A stretch of DNA of 64,000 nucleotides. Origin: Novosphingobium sediminicola (GTDB lineage: Bacteria > Pseudomonadota > Alphaproteobacteria > Sphingomonadales > Sphingomonadaceae). The translations under genes were made by a program, and so were the position numbers. The notes below the pieces were generated by a model. The model did no database searches. It was not told the DNA's origin and saw nothing but the letters and a program-made list of their open reading frames with translations. Position 1 is the stretch's first letter, and each line of letters begins with the position of its first letter. The DNA lies in NCBI RefSeq assembly GCF_014196525.1, contig NZ_JACIDX010000023.1, positions 1 through 64,000 on the forward strand, in the 5' to 3' direction. Positions 1 through 7,972 of this stretch are shown one piece after another.

Positions 1-145
1 CCAGCTTCTTGCGCCGCACCGCCCATGCGATGATACCCCGCACTTGGTTGTAGCGCGGCGTTTGATAGATGGCGGCGTGGCCACCCTCGACCGGCAGAAT
101 CGCGGGCAGCAGTTTAACCCCCATATAGGGCGTGAAGATCACCGC
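1..145 (-). pseudogene. RND efflux permease, internal fragment cut at its 5' side
   Basis: Read on the minus strand from about 145 to the window edge, an open frame gives TPYMGVKLLP, then a GGHAAIYQTPRYNQVRG stretch and WAVRRKKL. That pattern matches the loop in the middle of AcrB/HAE1-type RND permeases. The frame is preceded by an in-frame TAG at 148-146, so about the first half of the permease is missing here. The rest would lie left of the window. The piece meets an outer-membrane factor fragment that reads in the opposite direction, which is not how such operons are arranged. The identification rests on motif recall over about 48 residues; a search would settle it. Confidence 0.6.
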
Positions 146-452
146 CTATCGCCTTGCCGTCCTGCGGGCGTCTCAGGATGTCGAGGACGCTTTTTCCACG
201 CTGGTGCAGCAGGAAGCGCGCGCGGCATCGCTCCATGATGGCGAAGCCTCGCTGACGCGGGCGCGCGACGCCTCGATGGCGGCCTATAAGGGCGGGATGG
301 TCAGCCTGATCGAGGTGCTCGATGCCGACCGGCGCCTGCTCGAAACCAGCGACGGCGCGCTTCAGGCTCGGGCGGCGGCAACGCGCGGCGCCATCGCCTC
401 GTTCCGCGCGCTGGGCGGCGGATGGACCCCGCCCGCAACTCCGGAGACATAA
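132..452 (+). pseudogene. NodT/OprM-type outer-membrane efflux factor, C-terminal fragment
   Basis: About 106 residues match the C-terminal helix pair of TolC-like factors of RND pumps: YRLAVLRASQDVEDA, then YKGGMVSLIEVLDADRRLL and a closing SFRALGGGW. Intact members have about 450-500 residues, so roughly the first three quarters are absent. A stop (TAG, 126-128) lies just upstream in frame and the only start is a GTG at 132 without a ribosome site. It is probably not expressed. The homology begins inside the overlap with the RND fragment on the other strand, which marks a rearrangement breakpoint near 132-146. Confidence 0.75.
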
Positions 453-454
453 CC

Positions 455-892
455 ATGACCAAATCACCAACCGGCCTTGAGCAGGTGCAGGCCCTGCTGG
501 CGGCAGGTAAGCAGCCGCCGCTGGGCGAAAAGTTGGGCATCGCGCTGGTCGAAGCCGGTCATGGCCATTGCATCTTCGAGGCCACACCCGACGGCAGCGC
601 CTATAATCCGATGGGCACCGTGCATGGCGGTTTTATCGCCACCATGCTCGACAGCGCCTGCGGCATTGCCGCCCACACAGCGCTGCGGCCCGGCTATGGC
701 TATACCACGCTGGAGCTCAAAGTGTCCTATCTGCGCCCGCTTCATGCCGACAGCGGGACGGTCTGGGCCACCGGACGCCTGCTCTCGATGGGGCGGCGCG
801 CCGGTTTTGCCGAGGCCACGCTTCACAATGCCGAAGGGCAATTATGCGCAACCGCAACGTCCACATTGCTGCTTTTCGAACAGAAAACCTAA
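455..892 (+). CDS. PaaI-family hotdog thioesterase
   Basis: 145 residues, one hotdog fold. The family signature is at residues 51-70: NPMGTVHGGF followed by a helix with Asp66 in MLDSACG, the usual acid of PaaI-like acyl-CoA thioesterases. Such enzymes hydrolyse (often aromatic or medium-chain) acyl-CoA in the cytoplasm; the substrate cannot be told from sequence. An ATG at 422 in the same frame lies inside the preceding efflux fragment; the ATG at 455, two bases after that fragment's stop, gives the normal family length. It is not obviously connected with the hemicellulose genes that follow. Confidence 0.8.
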   Translation: MTKSPTGLEQVQALLAAGKQPPLGEKLGIALVEAGHGHCIFEATPDGSAYNPMGTVHGGFIATMLDSACGIAAHTALRPGYGYTTLELKVSYLRPLHADSGTVWATGRLLSMGRRAGFAEATLHNAEGQLCATATSTLLLFEQKT

Positions 893-1217
893 TGGCCCAC
901 ACCTAACGTCAAAAGCCGGAAAATAACTTAGATTGCTCGGCAGTCCTCGATTATCCTGCGCGCCCTCTGGTGGCCTCTTTCGCCCGCCCAGCATTTATTG
1001 GAACGGCATCCTGATCGGGAACAACGGGGTTCCGAAACCCCCTCCCCATCCCTGCCGATGCCATGGTGAAACAGCAATCCAGACGACGGAAGAAGATGCT
1101 GGCAACAGCGCCATGATAGCGCTATCTACCAGCCGGGAGAGCAAAGCCTGACGGCATGGCCAAGGTCATGCGGCGCCATTTTGCTCATTCTCCTTGTTCA
1201 AACATGCAGGCTCTTTC
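893..1217. other. Intergenic region upstream of the alpha-glucuronidase
   Basis: A 325-base gap without a credible gene. It carries one perfect GATAGCGCTATC palindrome at 1115-1126. No clear -35/-10 pair or terminator could be assigned. Confidence 0.5.
1115..1126. promoter_or_regulatory. LacI-type operator, GATAGCGCTATC (GH67)
   Basis: Perfect 12-bp palindrome, 91 bases before the GH67 start. It is identical to the site at 13343-13354. Confidence 0.7.
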
Positions 1218-3338
1218 ATGATCCTTCGTATGCCCCTTGGCCTGAGCGCCGCCCTGTCCGCCATAACGCTGTCCGCCATGGCCATGCCCTCCATCGCCCG
1301 CGCCGAAGACGGCCATCAGCTTTGGCTGCGCTATCCCCCGGCCACCGGCACGCCCGACCGCGCGGTCACGATTACCGCGGCTGATCCGCTAGGCAGGCCG
1401 CAGCTCAAACTGGCCATTGCCGAACTGAAGCGCGGCCTGGCGCCGCAAGGCGTCCAAGGCCCGTTCCGTCTGATGACGCCCGCCGACGGTTCATGGCCCG
1501 CCCGCTATGACCATCTGGGCGCCGAGGGCTTTGCCCTCTCCAGCCGCAAGGTGGGCGACCGCATAGACACACAGATCGCGGCCAAAACCGATCTGGGCCT
1601 GCTCTACGGCGTATTTCATTACCTCCGGCTTGCTCATAGCGGGGCGGATCTGGCCCGGCTGGATGTGGTTTCCTCGCCCCGGATCGCCCTGCGCGTGCTC
1701 GATCATTGGGACAATCTGGATGGCACAGTCGAGCGCGGCTATGCCGGGGCCTCGATCTGGGATTGGTGGCGCCTGCCCGACTGGCGCGATCCGATCTATA
1801 CCGACTATGCGCGGGCCAATGCCTCGGTCGGGATCAACGGCGCAGTGCTCAACAATGTCAACGCCAAGGCCGACAGCCTGACCGCACCCTATATCGCCAA
1901 GGCGGCGGCGCTGGCCGATGTGTTCCGGCCATGGGGGATCAAGGTCTATCTCTCGGCGCGCTGGTCGGCGCCCATCGAACTGGGCGGGCTGAAGACGGCT
2001 GATCCGCTCGATCCGGCGGTGGCCGCATGGTGGCGGGCCAAGGCCGATGAAATCTATCGCGCCATCCCTGATTTCGGCGGTTTTCTGGTCAAGGCCAACA
2101 GCGAGGGCCAGCCCGGCCCGGCCGACTATCATCGCACCCATGCGCAGGGGGCCAATATGCTGGCCGCCGCGCTTAAACCCCATGGCGGCGTGGTGATGTG
2201 GCGGGCGTTTGTTTACGCTCATGACAATCCCGAGGACCGCGCCAAACAGGCCTATAATGATTTCAAGCCGCTGGACGGCCAATTTGCCGACAATGTGCTG
2301 GTGCAGGTCAAAAACGGCGCCATCGATTTTCAGCCGCGCGAACCGTTCCATCCGCTGTTTGGCGCCATGCCGCGCACCAATCTGATGATGGAATTCCAGA
2401 TCACCAAGGAATATCTGGGCCAATCGACGCATATGACCTACCTCGGCCCGCTGTTTTCCGAAGCCTTGCAGGCCGATACGCTGGCGCAGGGCAAAGGCTC
2501 CACCGTGGCGCGCGTGGTGGACGGTTCGCTGGACGGACATCGGCTGACGGGGATCGCGGGCGTGGCCAATATCGGCGCGAACCGCGACTGGTCAGGCTCG
2601 ATCTTCAATCAGGCGGACTGGTACGCCTTTGGCCGTCTGGCGTGGAACCCCGATCTCTCGCCCGAGAGCATCGCGCGCGAATGGGCGGCGCAGACCTTCT
2701 CACCCGCGCCCAAGGTGGTGGAGGCCGTCACCGCGATCATGATACCCTCACGCGAGGTGGCGGTGGACTACATGACCCCGCTGGGCCTTGCCCATCAGAT
2801 GAGCGTCTATGGCCATTACGGCCCCGGCCCATGGGTGAACACACTGGCCCGGCCGGAATGGAACCCGGTCTATTACAACCGCGCCGATGCGCAGGGCATC
2901 GGCTTTGACCGCACCGCATCGGGCAGCAAGGCCATCGCCCAATATTCCCCCGCCATCGCGGCCAGACTGGCACGGCCCGAAACCACCGATGACAAGGATC
3001 TGCTGTGGTTTCACCATCTGCCCTGGACCTATCGCATGAAGGATGGGGCCACGCTGTGGGATGATCTGGTGCGCCATTATGATCGCGGCGTGTCCGGGGT
3101 GGAAAACATGCAGGGCCAATGGCAGGCGCTGAAACCCGCAATCGACGCGGAACGTTTTGAAAAGACAAGCGTGTTTCTGACCATCCAGCGCCGTGATGCG
3201 CAATTGTGGCGCGATGCCTCGATCGCCTATTGGCAATCGCTCAACCACCTGCCCCTGCCCGCAGGCAGCGCGCCGCCCGCGCATGATCTGGGCTGGTACA
3301 AGGCGCTGACCTTTCCCTACGCTCCGGGCAATCCCTGA
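1218..3338 (+). CDS. aguA: Alpha-glucuronidase, GH67
   Basis: 706 residues with a signal peptide (about 1-31, ending PSIARA), so probably exported. GH67 enzymes remove (4-O-methyl)glucuronic acid from the non-reducing end of aldouronic acids made from glucuronoxylan. The three carboxylates known in the family are visible: Glu296 (KANSEGQPGP, acid), Asp370 (KNGAIDFQP) and Glu398 (ITKEYLGQ). The 28-residue spacing of the last two equals that in characterised enzymes. The WFHHLPWTYRM block near the C terminus is also typical. I chose ATG 1218 because it starts the signal peptide; a TTG at 1194 and an ATG at 1230 are alternatives. It stands alone on + with a LacI-type operator upstream and converges with the receptor gene. 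Confidence 0.93.
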   Translation: MILRMPLGLSAALSAITLSAMAMPSIARAEDGHQLWLRYPPATGTPDRAVTITAADPLGRPQLKLAIAELKRGLAPQGVQGPFRLMTPADGSWPARYDHLGAEGFALSSRKVGDRIDTQIAAKTDLGLLYGVFHYLRLAHSGADLARLDVVSSPRIALRVLDHWDNLDGTVERGYAGASIWDWWRLPDWRDPIYTDYARANASVGINGAVLNNVNAKADSLTAPYIAKAAALADVFRPWGIKVYLSARWSAPIELGGLKTADPLDPAVAAWWRAKADEIYRAIPDFGGFLVKANSEGQPGPADYHRTHAQGANMLAAALKPHGGVVMWRAFVYAHDNPEDRAKQAYNDFKPLDGQFADNVLVQVKNGAIDFQPREPFHPLFGAMPRTNLMMEFQITKEYLGQSTHMTYLGPLFSEALQADTLAQGKGSTVARVVDGSLDGHRLTGIAGVANIGANRDWSGSIFNQADWYAFGRLAWNPDLSPESIAREWAAQTFSPAPKVVEAVTAIMIPSREVAVDYMTPLGLAHQMSVYGHYGPGPWVNTLARPEWNPVYYNRADAQGIGFDRTASGSKAIAQYSPAIAARLARPETTDDKDLLWFHHLPWTYRMKDGATLWDDLVRHYDRGVSGVENMQGQWQALKPAIDAERFEKTSVFLTIQRRDAQLWRDASIAYWQSLNHLPLPAGSAPPAHDLGWYKALTFPYAPGNP

Positions 3339-3395
3339 AGCCCAAAGGACGCCATGACGCAAAGGACGGCAAACCTTTACGCCATGGCGCCTTTT

Positions 3396-3421
3396 GGCGG
3401 GCGGAAACCGGCTCGCCCGCC
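3396..3421. terminator. Hairpin between convergent GH67 and TonB receptor genes
   Basis: An 8-bp perfect GC stem (GGCGGGCG / CGCCCGCC) with a 10-base loop. A longer imperfect inverted repeat (CAAAGGACGCCATG versus CATGGCGCCTTTTG) lies just before it at about 3348-3395. No long U-run follows. Confidence 0.5.
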
Positions 3422-3468
3422 GCGTGATCCGGCCCGAAGGGAGGAGGGGCAGACCGGATATCGGATCG

Positions 3469-6420
3469 TCAGTATTTGAAACGCACGCCCGCGCGGAACA
3501 CCCGCCCGATCTGGTCATAGAGCGCGGGATTGTTGAAGATGTAATTGCGTGCGGGCGTGCGGTTGGTCAGATTGTCGACCTTGAAATAGGCCGTAATCCC
3601 CTTTGTAATGTTCACCGATCCGCCCATATCCAGATAGAAGGCTCCGGCCATGAAATTCTGGTCGATGGTGGGGTTGTTGGCGGTCGATACAGGGCAACTG
3701 CCGGGGTTGCACACCACGTAGTTGTTGGCAAAAGTGCCGTCGCTGAACCAGCGCTCCTGCACCATCAGCGAGAATTTGTCATTGTCATAGCTTTGCACCG
3801 CCAGCCATTTCCAATGCGGCGTGTTGCCCAGATTGGACCCCGCGCTGTCGATGGGGATCGTGCCCGGCAGGCCGGTGTCGGTGATATAGTTGATCACATG
3901 GGTGGCCAGCGCGCGCAGCGTGAAATTGCCCGGCAAGCCCAGCGGGTTGCGCCAGCGATAGCTGGCCTCGATGTCAAAGCCCTCGGTGCGGATCGAGGCC
4001 AGGTTGAAGGGCTGGACATTGATGTAATTGCCGCCCGCCGGATTGTTCAGGTTGAAGGAGTTGCAGGTCTGGGGCAGCACGTTCTGATAGCAATATTGCA
4101 CCATGTCATTGGCGCTGATCGAGGAGATCACGCCGTTGAGCTTGAGCTTGTAATAGTCGAACGAGATGTTGAGCCCCGGCATCCATGACGGATTGGCCAG
4201 CGCCACGCCAAAGGTGGTGTTACGCGCGATTTCCGGCTTCAGGTTGGGGTTGCCCACCACGCTCTGGATCACCAGCGTGGTCGTGTTGTGGAAGGGATCG
4301 AAGAAATTGGGCAGCGTCGTGGTGACGGGCGCGGCAAACATTTCCGACAGGTTGGGGGCGCGCACATCGCGCGATGTCACCCCGCGCAGCCGCAGGCCAT
4401 CGATGGGCAGATCCCATGTGCCGCCCACTTTCCACGCTGTGACCGTGCCCGATGTGCTGTAATTGGTAACGCGCACAGCGCCATTGACGCTGGCATGGCC
4501 CATGGCGTCGGAATTGATGACTGGCAGGTTGGCCTCAAAAAAGCCTTCCTTCACGCTATAGGCGCCGCCGCCATTCTTGTAATTCCCCGCATACCAGTTG
4601 TTGCCCCCGGCCACCAGAACCGGATCGACCGGATAATTCCCCCCGCCGGGCGTATTGGCAAAGCCCGCGCCATAGGGATCGGCCGCCACACGATAGAATT
4701 CATGGCGGAATTCGCCGCCAAAGGCGATGGAGAGCGGCCCGGCCCACAGTTCCACCGGCGAGCCGGAAAAGCTGATGCTGGCCACATCCTGCGTCTGGCG
4801 GGTGCGCTGATAGGGGCCATATTGCGGCACGACATAGGCCAGCGCCGCAGCCGAAGGCTGTCCGCCCAGAATGTTGAGCGGTTGGCATCCATTGGCCCGC
4901 GCCACCGGATCGCGGCAGACAATCGCACCATTCAGCGTGATCGCGTCAATCGCCTGATTGAAGCGCTGGGTGAGCAGAATGTTACGCACATCGACATCGC
5001 TGTAATTGGTGCCGTGTTCGCCATAGATGTCGTATTTCCAGTCCTTGCCCGCCAGCGTGAAGGCCCCCTTGCCGCCCAGCACAAAGCGATACTGCCGCCT
5101 TTCGGTATAGACCTGTGTATTGCCCAACGCCGCATTGCTGGTGCCGAAGACGAAGCTGGCGATCCCGGCATTGGTGCAGGCATTCTGCACCAGAGCGGGC
5201 ACAAAGGGGTTGGCGCACTGGATGGTCAGGCCCGGCTTGTTCATCCCGTTGACCGGCTGGTTATGGGTGTTCACCTTGCCGATATTGACGGTCAGATAGA
5301 TCTCGTTGCGATTGTCGAGTTCAAAGCCCACCCGGCCATAGGTGTTCAGGCGCTCGATGCTGGATTGCAGCGAACGGCCCGTATCGACATTGCCCGACAG
5401 ATCACCGCCCAGACAGTAGCCTGGATAGCAGCCCGCCACCGTGCCTGCCTTGTCATGCTGAGGCACGCCTCCCGAGCCGTATTGGAACTGGAACGGATTG
5501 CCGCGCGCGTCAAAGGCGATGCCCTGCAGCGGCCCCGCAGTGATCAGGCCGTATTTGGTGAAAGAGATCGATTGGGCCAGATCGCGCACGATATATTGCG
5601 GCGATCCGTCATTCAGAACGCCGCGGTTGATCTGCGTCGTCTGTGCAAACCAGTCGCGGCCATTGGCCAACCCAATGCCGAAATTCCCGCCGCCGATGCC
5701 TGCCTCATTGCTGTATTCCACGCTGCCGACCACATGCAGGCGGTCCTGAAGGAAGCTGGTGCCTCCGGCCAGTTGCACCTGATACTGCGCATCGTCGCCA
5801 TAGGTGGTGATGCCGCCCTGCACATTGCCCTTCAGCCCCTTGAAATGCGCGTCGGTGATGAAATTGACGACGCCGCCCACCGCATCGGAACCATAGGAGG
5901 CCGATGCGCCGCCATTGACCACATCGACCCGTTGGAGCAGCAATTGCGGAAACAGGCTGATATCGGGAACGCCGGTGACATTGGCGCCCACCACGCGCTG
6001 TCCATCCAGCAGGGTCAGCGTGCGGATGGCGCCCACGCCACGCAGCGAGAAGGAGCTGAGCCCTTGCTGACCGCTGGAGGTGCTGAACGTATTGACCTGG
6101 GTGCCGGTCGAGCCCTGAAGCGAGGGCAGTTGCGCAATGGTGGTAAAGACATTGGGCTGGGCATTGGCGGCAAGACTGGTTGCATCGAGAATAGTGGTGG
6201 GCGTGGGCGCCTTGAAGCCGCTGGCGGTGATGCGGGTGCCGGTGACGATGATCTCACGGTCGCCTTTGGCCGCATCGGGCGCCGAATCGGAAGGCGCGGC
6301 CGGGACCGCCTGCGGATCGGCCATAGCCGCAACCGGCGACAGGCCGATGGCAAGCGCGGCCATGCGCAAGGCCGTGCCGCACAAGAGTGTATTGTGACGC
6401 TTCGCTCTTTTCAGGCTCAT
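3469..6420 (-). CDS. TonB-dependent receptor (oligosaccharide uptake, predicted)
   Basis: 983 residues: signal peptide (about 1-36), plug domain from about residue 60 (VTGTRITASGF, later SLRGVGAIRTLTLLDGQR), then a 22-strand barrel ending in FRAGVRFKY with a terminal aromatic residue as expected for outer-membrane insertion. It should take up a TonB-energised ligand across the outer membrane; the setting between GH67 and an MFS/GH43 pair points to xylan-derived (probably acidic) oligosaccharides. The start at 6420 has a strong site (GGAGGGG) and begins the signal peptide; the frame stays open further upstream without support. A GTTAACGTTAAC operator lies about 100 bases upstream, shared with the divergent transporter. 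Confidence 0.92.
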   Translation of the reverse strand: MSLKRAKRHNTLLCGTALRMAALAIGLSPVAAMADPQAVPAAPSDSAPDAAKGDREIIVTGTRITASGFKAPTPTTILDATSLAANAQPNVFTTIAQLPSLQGSTGTQVNTFSTSSGQQGLSSFSLRGVGAIRTLTLLDGQRVVGANVTGVPDISLFPQLLLQRVDVVNGGASASYGSDAVGGVVNFITDAHFKGLKGNVQGGITTYGDDAQYQVQLAGGTSFLQDRLHVVGSVEYSNEAGIGGGNFGIGLANGRDWFAQTTQINRGVLNDGSPQYIVRDLAQSISFTKYGLITAGPLQGIAFDARGNPFQFQYGSGGVPQHDKAGTVAGCYPGYCLGGDLSGNVDTGRSLQSSIERLNTYGRVGFELDNRNEIYLTVNIGKVNTHNQPVNGMNKPGLTIQCANPFVPALVQNACTNAGIASFVFGTSNAALGNTQVYTERRQYRFVLGGKGAFTLAGKDWKYDIYGEHGTNYSDVDVRNILLTQRFNQAIDAITLNGAIVCRDPVARANGCQPLNILGGQPSAAALAYVVPQYGPYQRTRQTQDVASISFSGSPVELWAGPLSIAFGGEFRHEFYRVAADPYGAGFANTPGGGNYPVDPVLVAGGNNWYAGNYKNGGGAYSVKEGFFEANLPVINSDAMGHASVNGAVRVTNYSTSGTVTAWKVGGTWDLPIDGLRLRGVTSRDVRAPNLSEMFAAPVTTTLPNFFDPFHNTTTLVIQSVVGNPNLKPEIARNTTFGVALANPSWMPGLNISFDYYKLKLNGVISSISANDMVQYCYQNVLPQTCNSFNLNNPAGGNYINVQPFNLASIRTEGFDIEASYRWRNPLGLPGNFTLRALATHVINYITDTGLPGTIPIDSAGSNLGNTPHWKWLAVQSYDNDKFSLMVQERWFSDGTFANNYVVCNPGSCPVSTANNPTIDQNFMAGAFYLDMGGSVNITKGITAYFKVDNLTNRTPARNYIFNNPALYDQIGRVFRAGVRFKY

Positions 6421-6507
6421 GTACCCCTCCAAGTCATTTATTTTTTGCTGATGGTATTTGGACGAACGTTGTGCGCGGCGCCGTGAGAATGGATATTCCA
6501 GCCTCTC

Positions 6508-6537
6508 TTGACACCCCAAGATAGTTAACGTTAACAT
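6508..6537 (+). promoter_or_regulatory. Candidate sigma-70 promoter for the MFS/GH43 operon
   Basis: TTGACA at 6508-6513 and TAACAT at 6532-6537, 18 bases apart, reading toward the MFS gene. The operator at 6524-6535 fills the spacer and overlaps the -10, a layout suited to repression. Confidence 0.45.
6524..6535. promoter_or_regulatory. LacI-type operator, GTTAACGTTAAC (TonB receptor / MFS)
   Basis: Perfect 12-bp palindrome between the divergent receptor (-) and transporter (+). It shares the outer TA and central CG with the other sites but has an AACGTT core where most of them have AGCGCT. Confidence 0.65.
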
Positions 6538-6665
6538 TATTCGTACCGCGCAAATTTATGGCTGTCAACCAGGCGAATTTTGCGTTGTATTTTGGAAAAA
6601 TCTCTCGATAAGGGAAAGTGATATCGCCATATAAAGGACGAAAACGAGAGGAACTGAGGAATTTT

Positions 6666-6713
6666 ATGTTTACGTTATCAATCAATCTGGCAGCAGAGAA
6701 GCCAAGGCCGTGA
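6666..6713 (+). CDS. Possible 15-codon leader peptide upstream of the MFS gene
   Basis: ATG at 6666 with a good ribosome site (TGAGGAA, 6 bases away) opens a 15-codon frame, MFTLSINLAAEKPRP, whose stop TGA overlaps the transporter's GTG start as GTGA. The transporter itself has only a weak site, so its translation may be coupled to this leader. A single-base sequencing error joining the two frames is the alternative. Confidence 0.4.
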   Translation: MFTLSINLAAEKPRP

Positions 6714-7972
6714 TTCCCGCCCTGCTCCGCAAATCGGCATGGCGCAAAACGCGCTGGATGGTGCTCGCCCTGTTTGTGGGTGCGATGATCATCAACTATC
6801 TCGCGCGTTCGGTCATGGGCGTGGCCGCGCCTGTCGTGCTGGCGCAGCAGGGCATATCCAATGCCCAATACGGATGGATCACCGGCGCCATGCAATTGGG
6901 CGTCATGCTGCAACCGATCGCGGGCTTTGTGCTGGACCGGTTGGGGCTGAAGCTGGGTTTTGCGCTGTTTGCGATTGGCTGGTCCATCGTTACGCTGGGC
7001 CATATGCTGGCGCGCGGCTGGATCGGCTTTGCCGCGCTGCGCCTCGTTCTGGGCTTTACCGAAGGTTCGGCCCAGCCTGCCGGGCAAAAGCTGGTGGCCG
7101 AATGGTTTCCCGCGCGCGAACGTGGCCTTGCCGGCGGCATCTACAATATCGGCGCCTCGTTCGGCGCGGTGCTGGCGCCGCCGCTGGTGGCATGGGCGGT
7201 CTATGCGGGCAGTTGGCGACTGGCCTTTGCCGTGGCGGGGGGGCTGGGGCTGATATGGTCGCTGCTCTGGCTGCACTGGTATGCGCCGCTGAGCCGCCAT
7301 CGCGGCGTCAGCGCGCAGGAACGCGCCGCCATTGCCGAAGGGCAGGAAGCCCACCTGCAGTCAGACGCCCCGCCCGCCCCCATTCGCCAGCTTCTGGCAC
7401 GCCGCAATCTGTGGGGCATTGCCCTGCCGCGCCTGCTGGCCGATCCGGTGTGGGGCATGCTTTCGCTGTGGCTGCCGCTTTATCTGGCGCGCGAGCGCGG
7501 ATTTGACATGGCCCATCTGGCGCTGTTCGGCTGGTTGCCCTTTCTGGCCGCGGATCTGGGCTGCCTCTTCGGCCCGGCGGTGGCCAGCCGGCTGCAGCGG
7601 CGCGGCATCGCCCTGATCGATGCGCGCCGCCTCACCTTTACGATGGGCGCGCTGATGATGACGGGCATCGGTTTTGTCGGCCTTGTCGCCAATCCCTATG
7701 CGGCCGTGGCGCTGCTGTGTCTTGCCGGTTTCGCGCATCAGACGCTGTCGGTCACCATCATCACCATGGCCTCTGACCTGTTTCCCCGCAACGAGGTTGG
7801 CACGGTGGCCGGTTTTGCCGGTCTTTCGGCCAATCTGGGTGTGCTGATCTTTTCGCTCCTGCTGGGCAGTCTGGTTGACCGGCTCGGCTATTCCCCGTTT
7901 TTCATGCTGCTTGGCTGCCTTGATCTGCTTGGCGCCGGGCTGCTCTGGACTTTGGTACGCAAGCCATCATGA
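6710..7972 (+). CDS. MFS transporter, hexuronate/ACS-type (xylo- or aldouronate-oligosaccharide import predicted)
   Basis: 420 residues, twelve predicted membrane helices. The beginning (YLARSVMGVAAP) and the block GLTEGS-like (VLGFTEGSAQPAG, EWFPARERGLAGG) are typical of the anion:cation symporter branch that includes ExuT. It would carry sugars or short oligosaccharides from periplasm to cytoplasm. The next gene overlaps by four bases (ATGA) and encodes a GH43 enzyme without a signal peptide, so the imported substrate is probably a xylo-oligosaccharide, possibly uronic-acid-bearing. GTG start at 6710, overlapping the stop of a small leader frame. Confidence 0.85.
   Translation: MIPALLRKSAWRKTRWMVLALFVGAMIINYLARSVMGVAAPVVLAQQGISNAQYGWITGAMQLGVMLQPIAGFVLDRLGLKLGFALFAIGWSIVTLGHMLARGWIGFAALRLVLGFTEGSAQPAGQKLVAEWFPARERGLAGGIYNIGASFGAVLAPPLVAWAVYAGSWRLAFAVAGGLGLIWSLLWLHWYAPLSRHRGVSAQERAAIAEGQEAHLQSDAPPAPIRQLLARRNLWGIALPRLLADPVWGMLSLWLPLYLARERGFDMAHLALFGWLPFLAADLGCLFGPAVASRLQRRGIALIDARRLTFTMGALMMTGIGFVGLVANPYAAVALLCLAGFAHQTLSVTIITMASDLFPRNEVGTVAGFAGLSANLGVLIFSLLLGSLVDRLGYSPFFMLLGCLDLLGAGLLWTLVRKPS

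Noticed and set aside
933..1151. A 72-codon open frame before GH67
   Set aside because: It contains the operator, has no similarity pattern and no ribosome site. Treated as regulatory DNA.
3342..3421. Repeats near the GH67 end as a mobile-element border or CRISPR
   Set aside because: They form simple inverted repeats between convergent genes and fit termination. No regular spacing or transposase.
4288..6486. A 732-codon open frame on + across the TonB receptor gene
   Set aside because: Antisense to a clear receptor. It arises from high GC and synonymous third positions and has no domain-like pattern or ribosome site.
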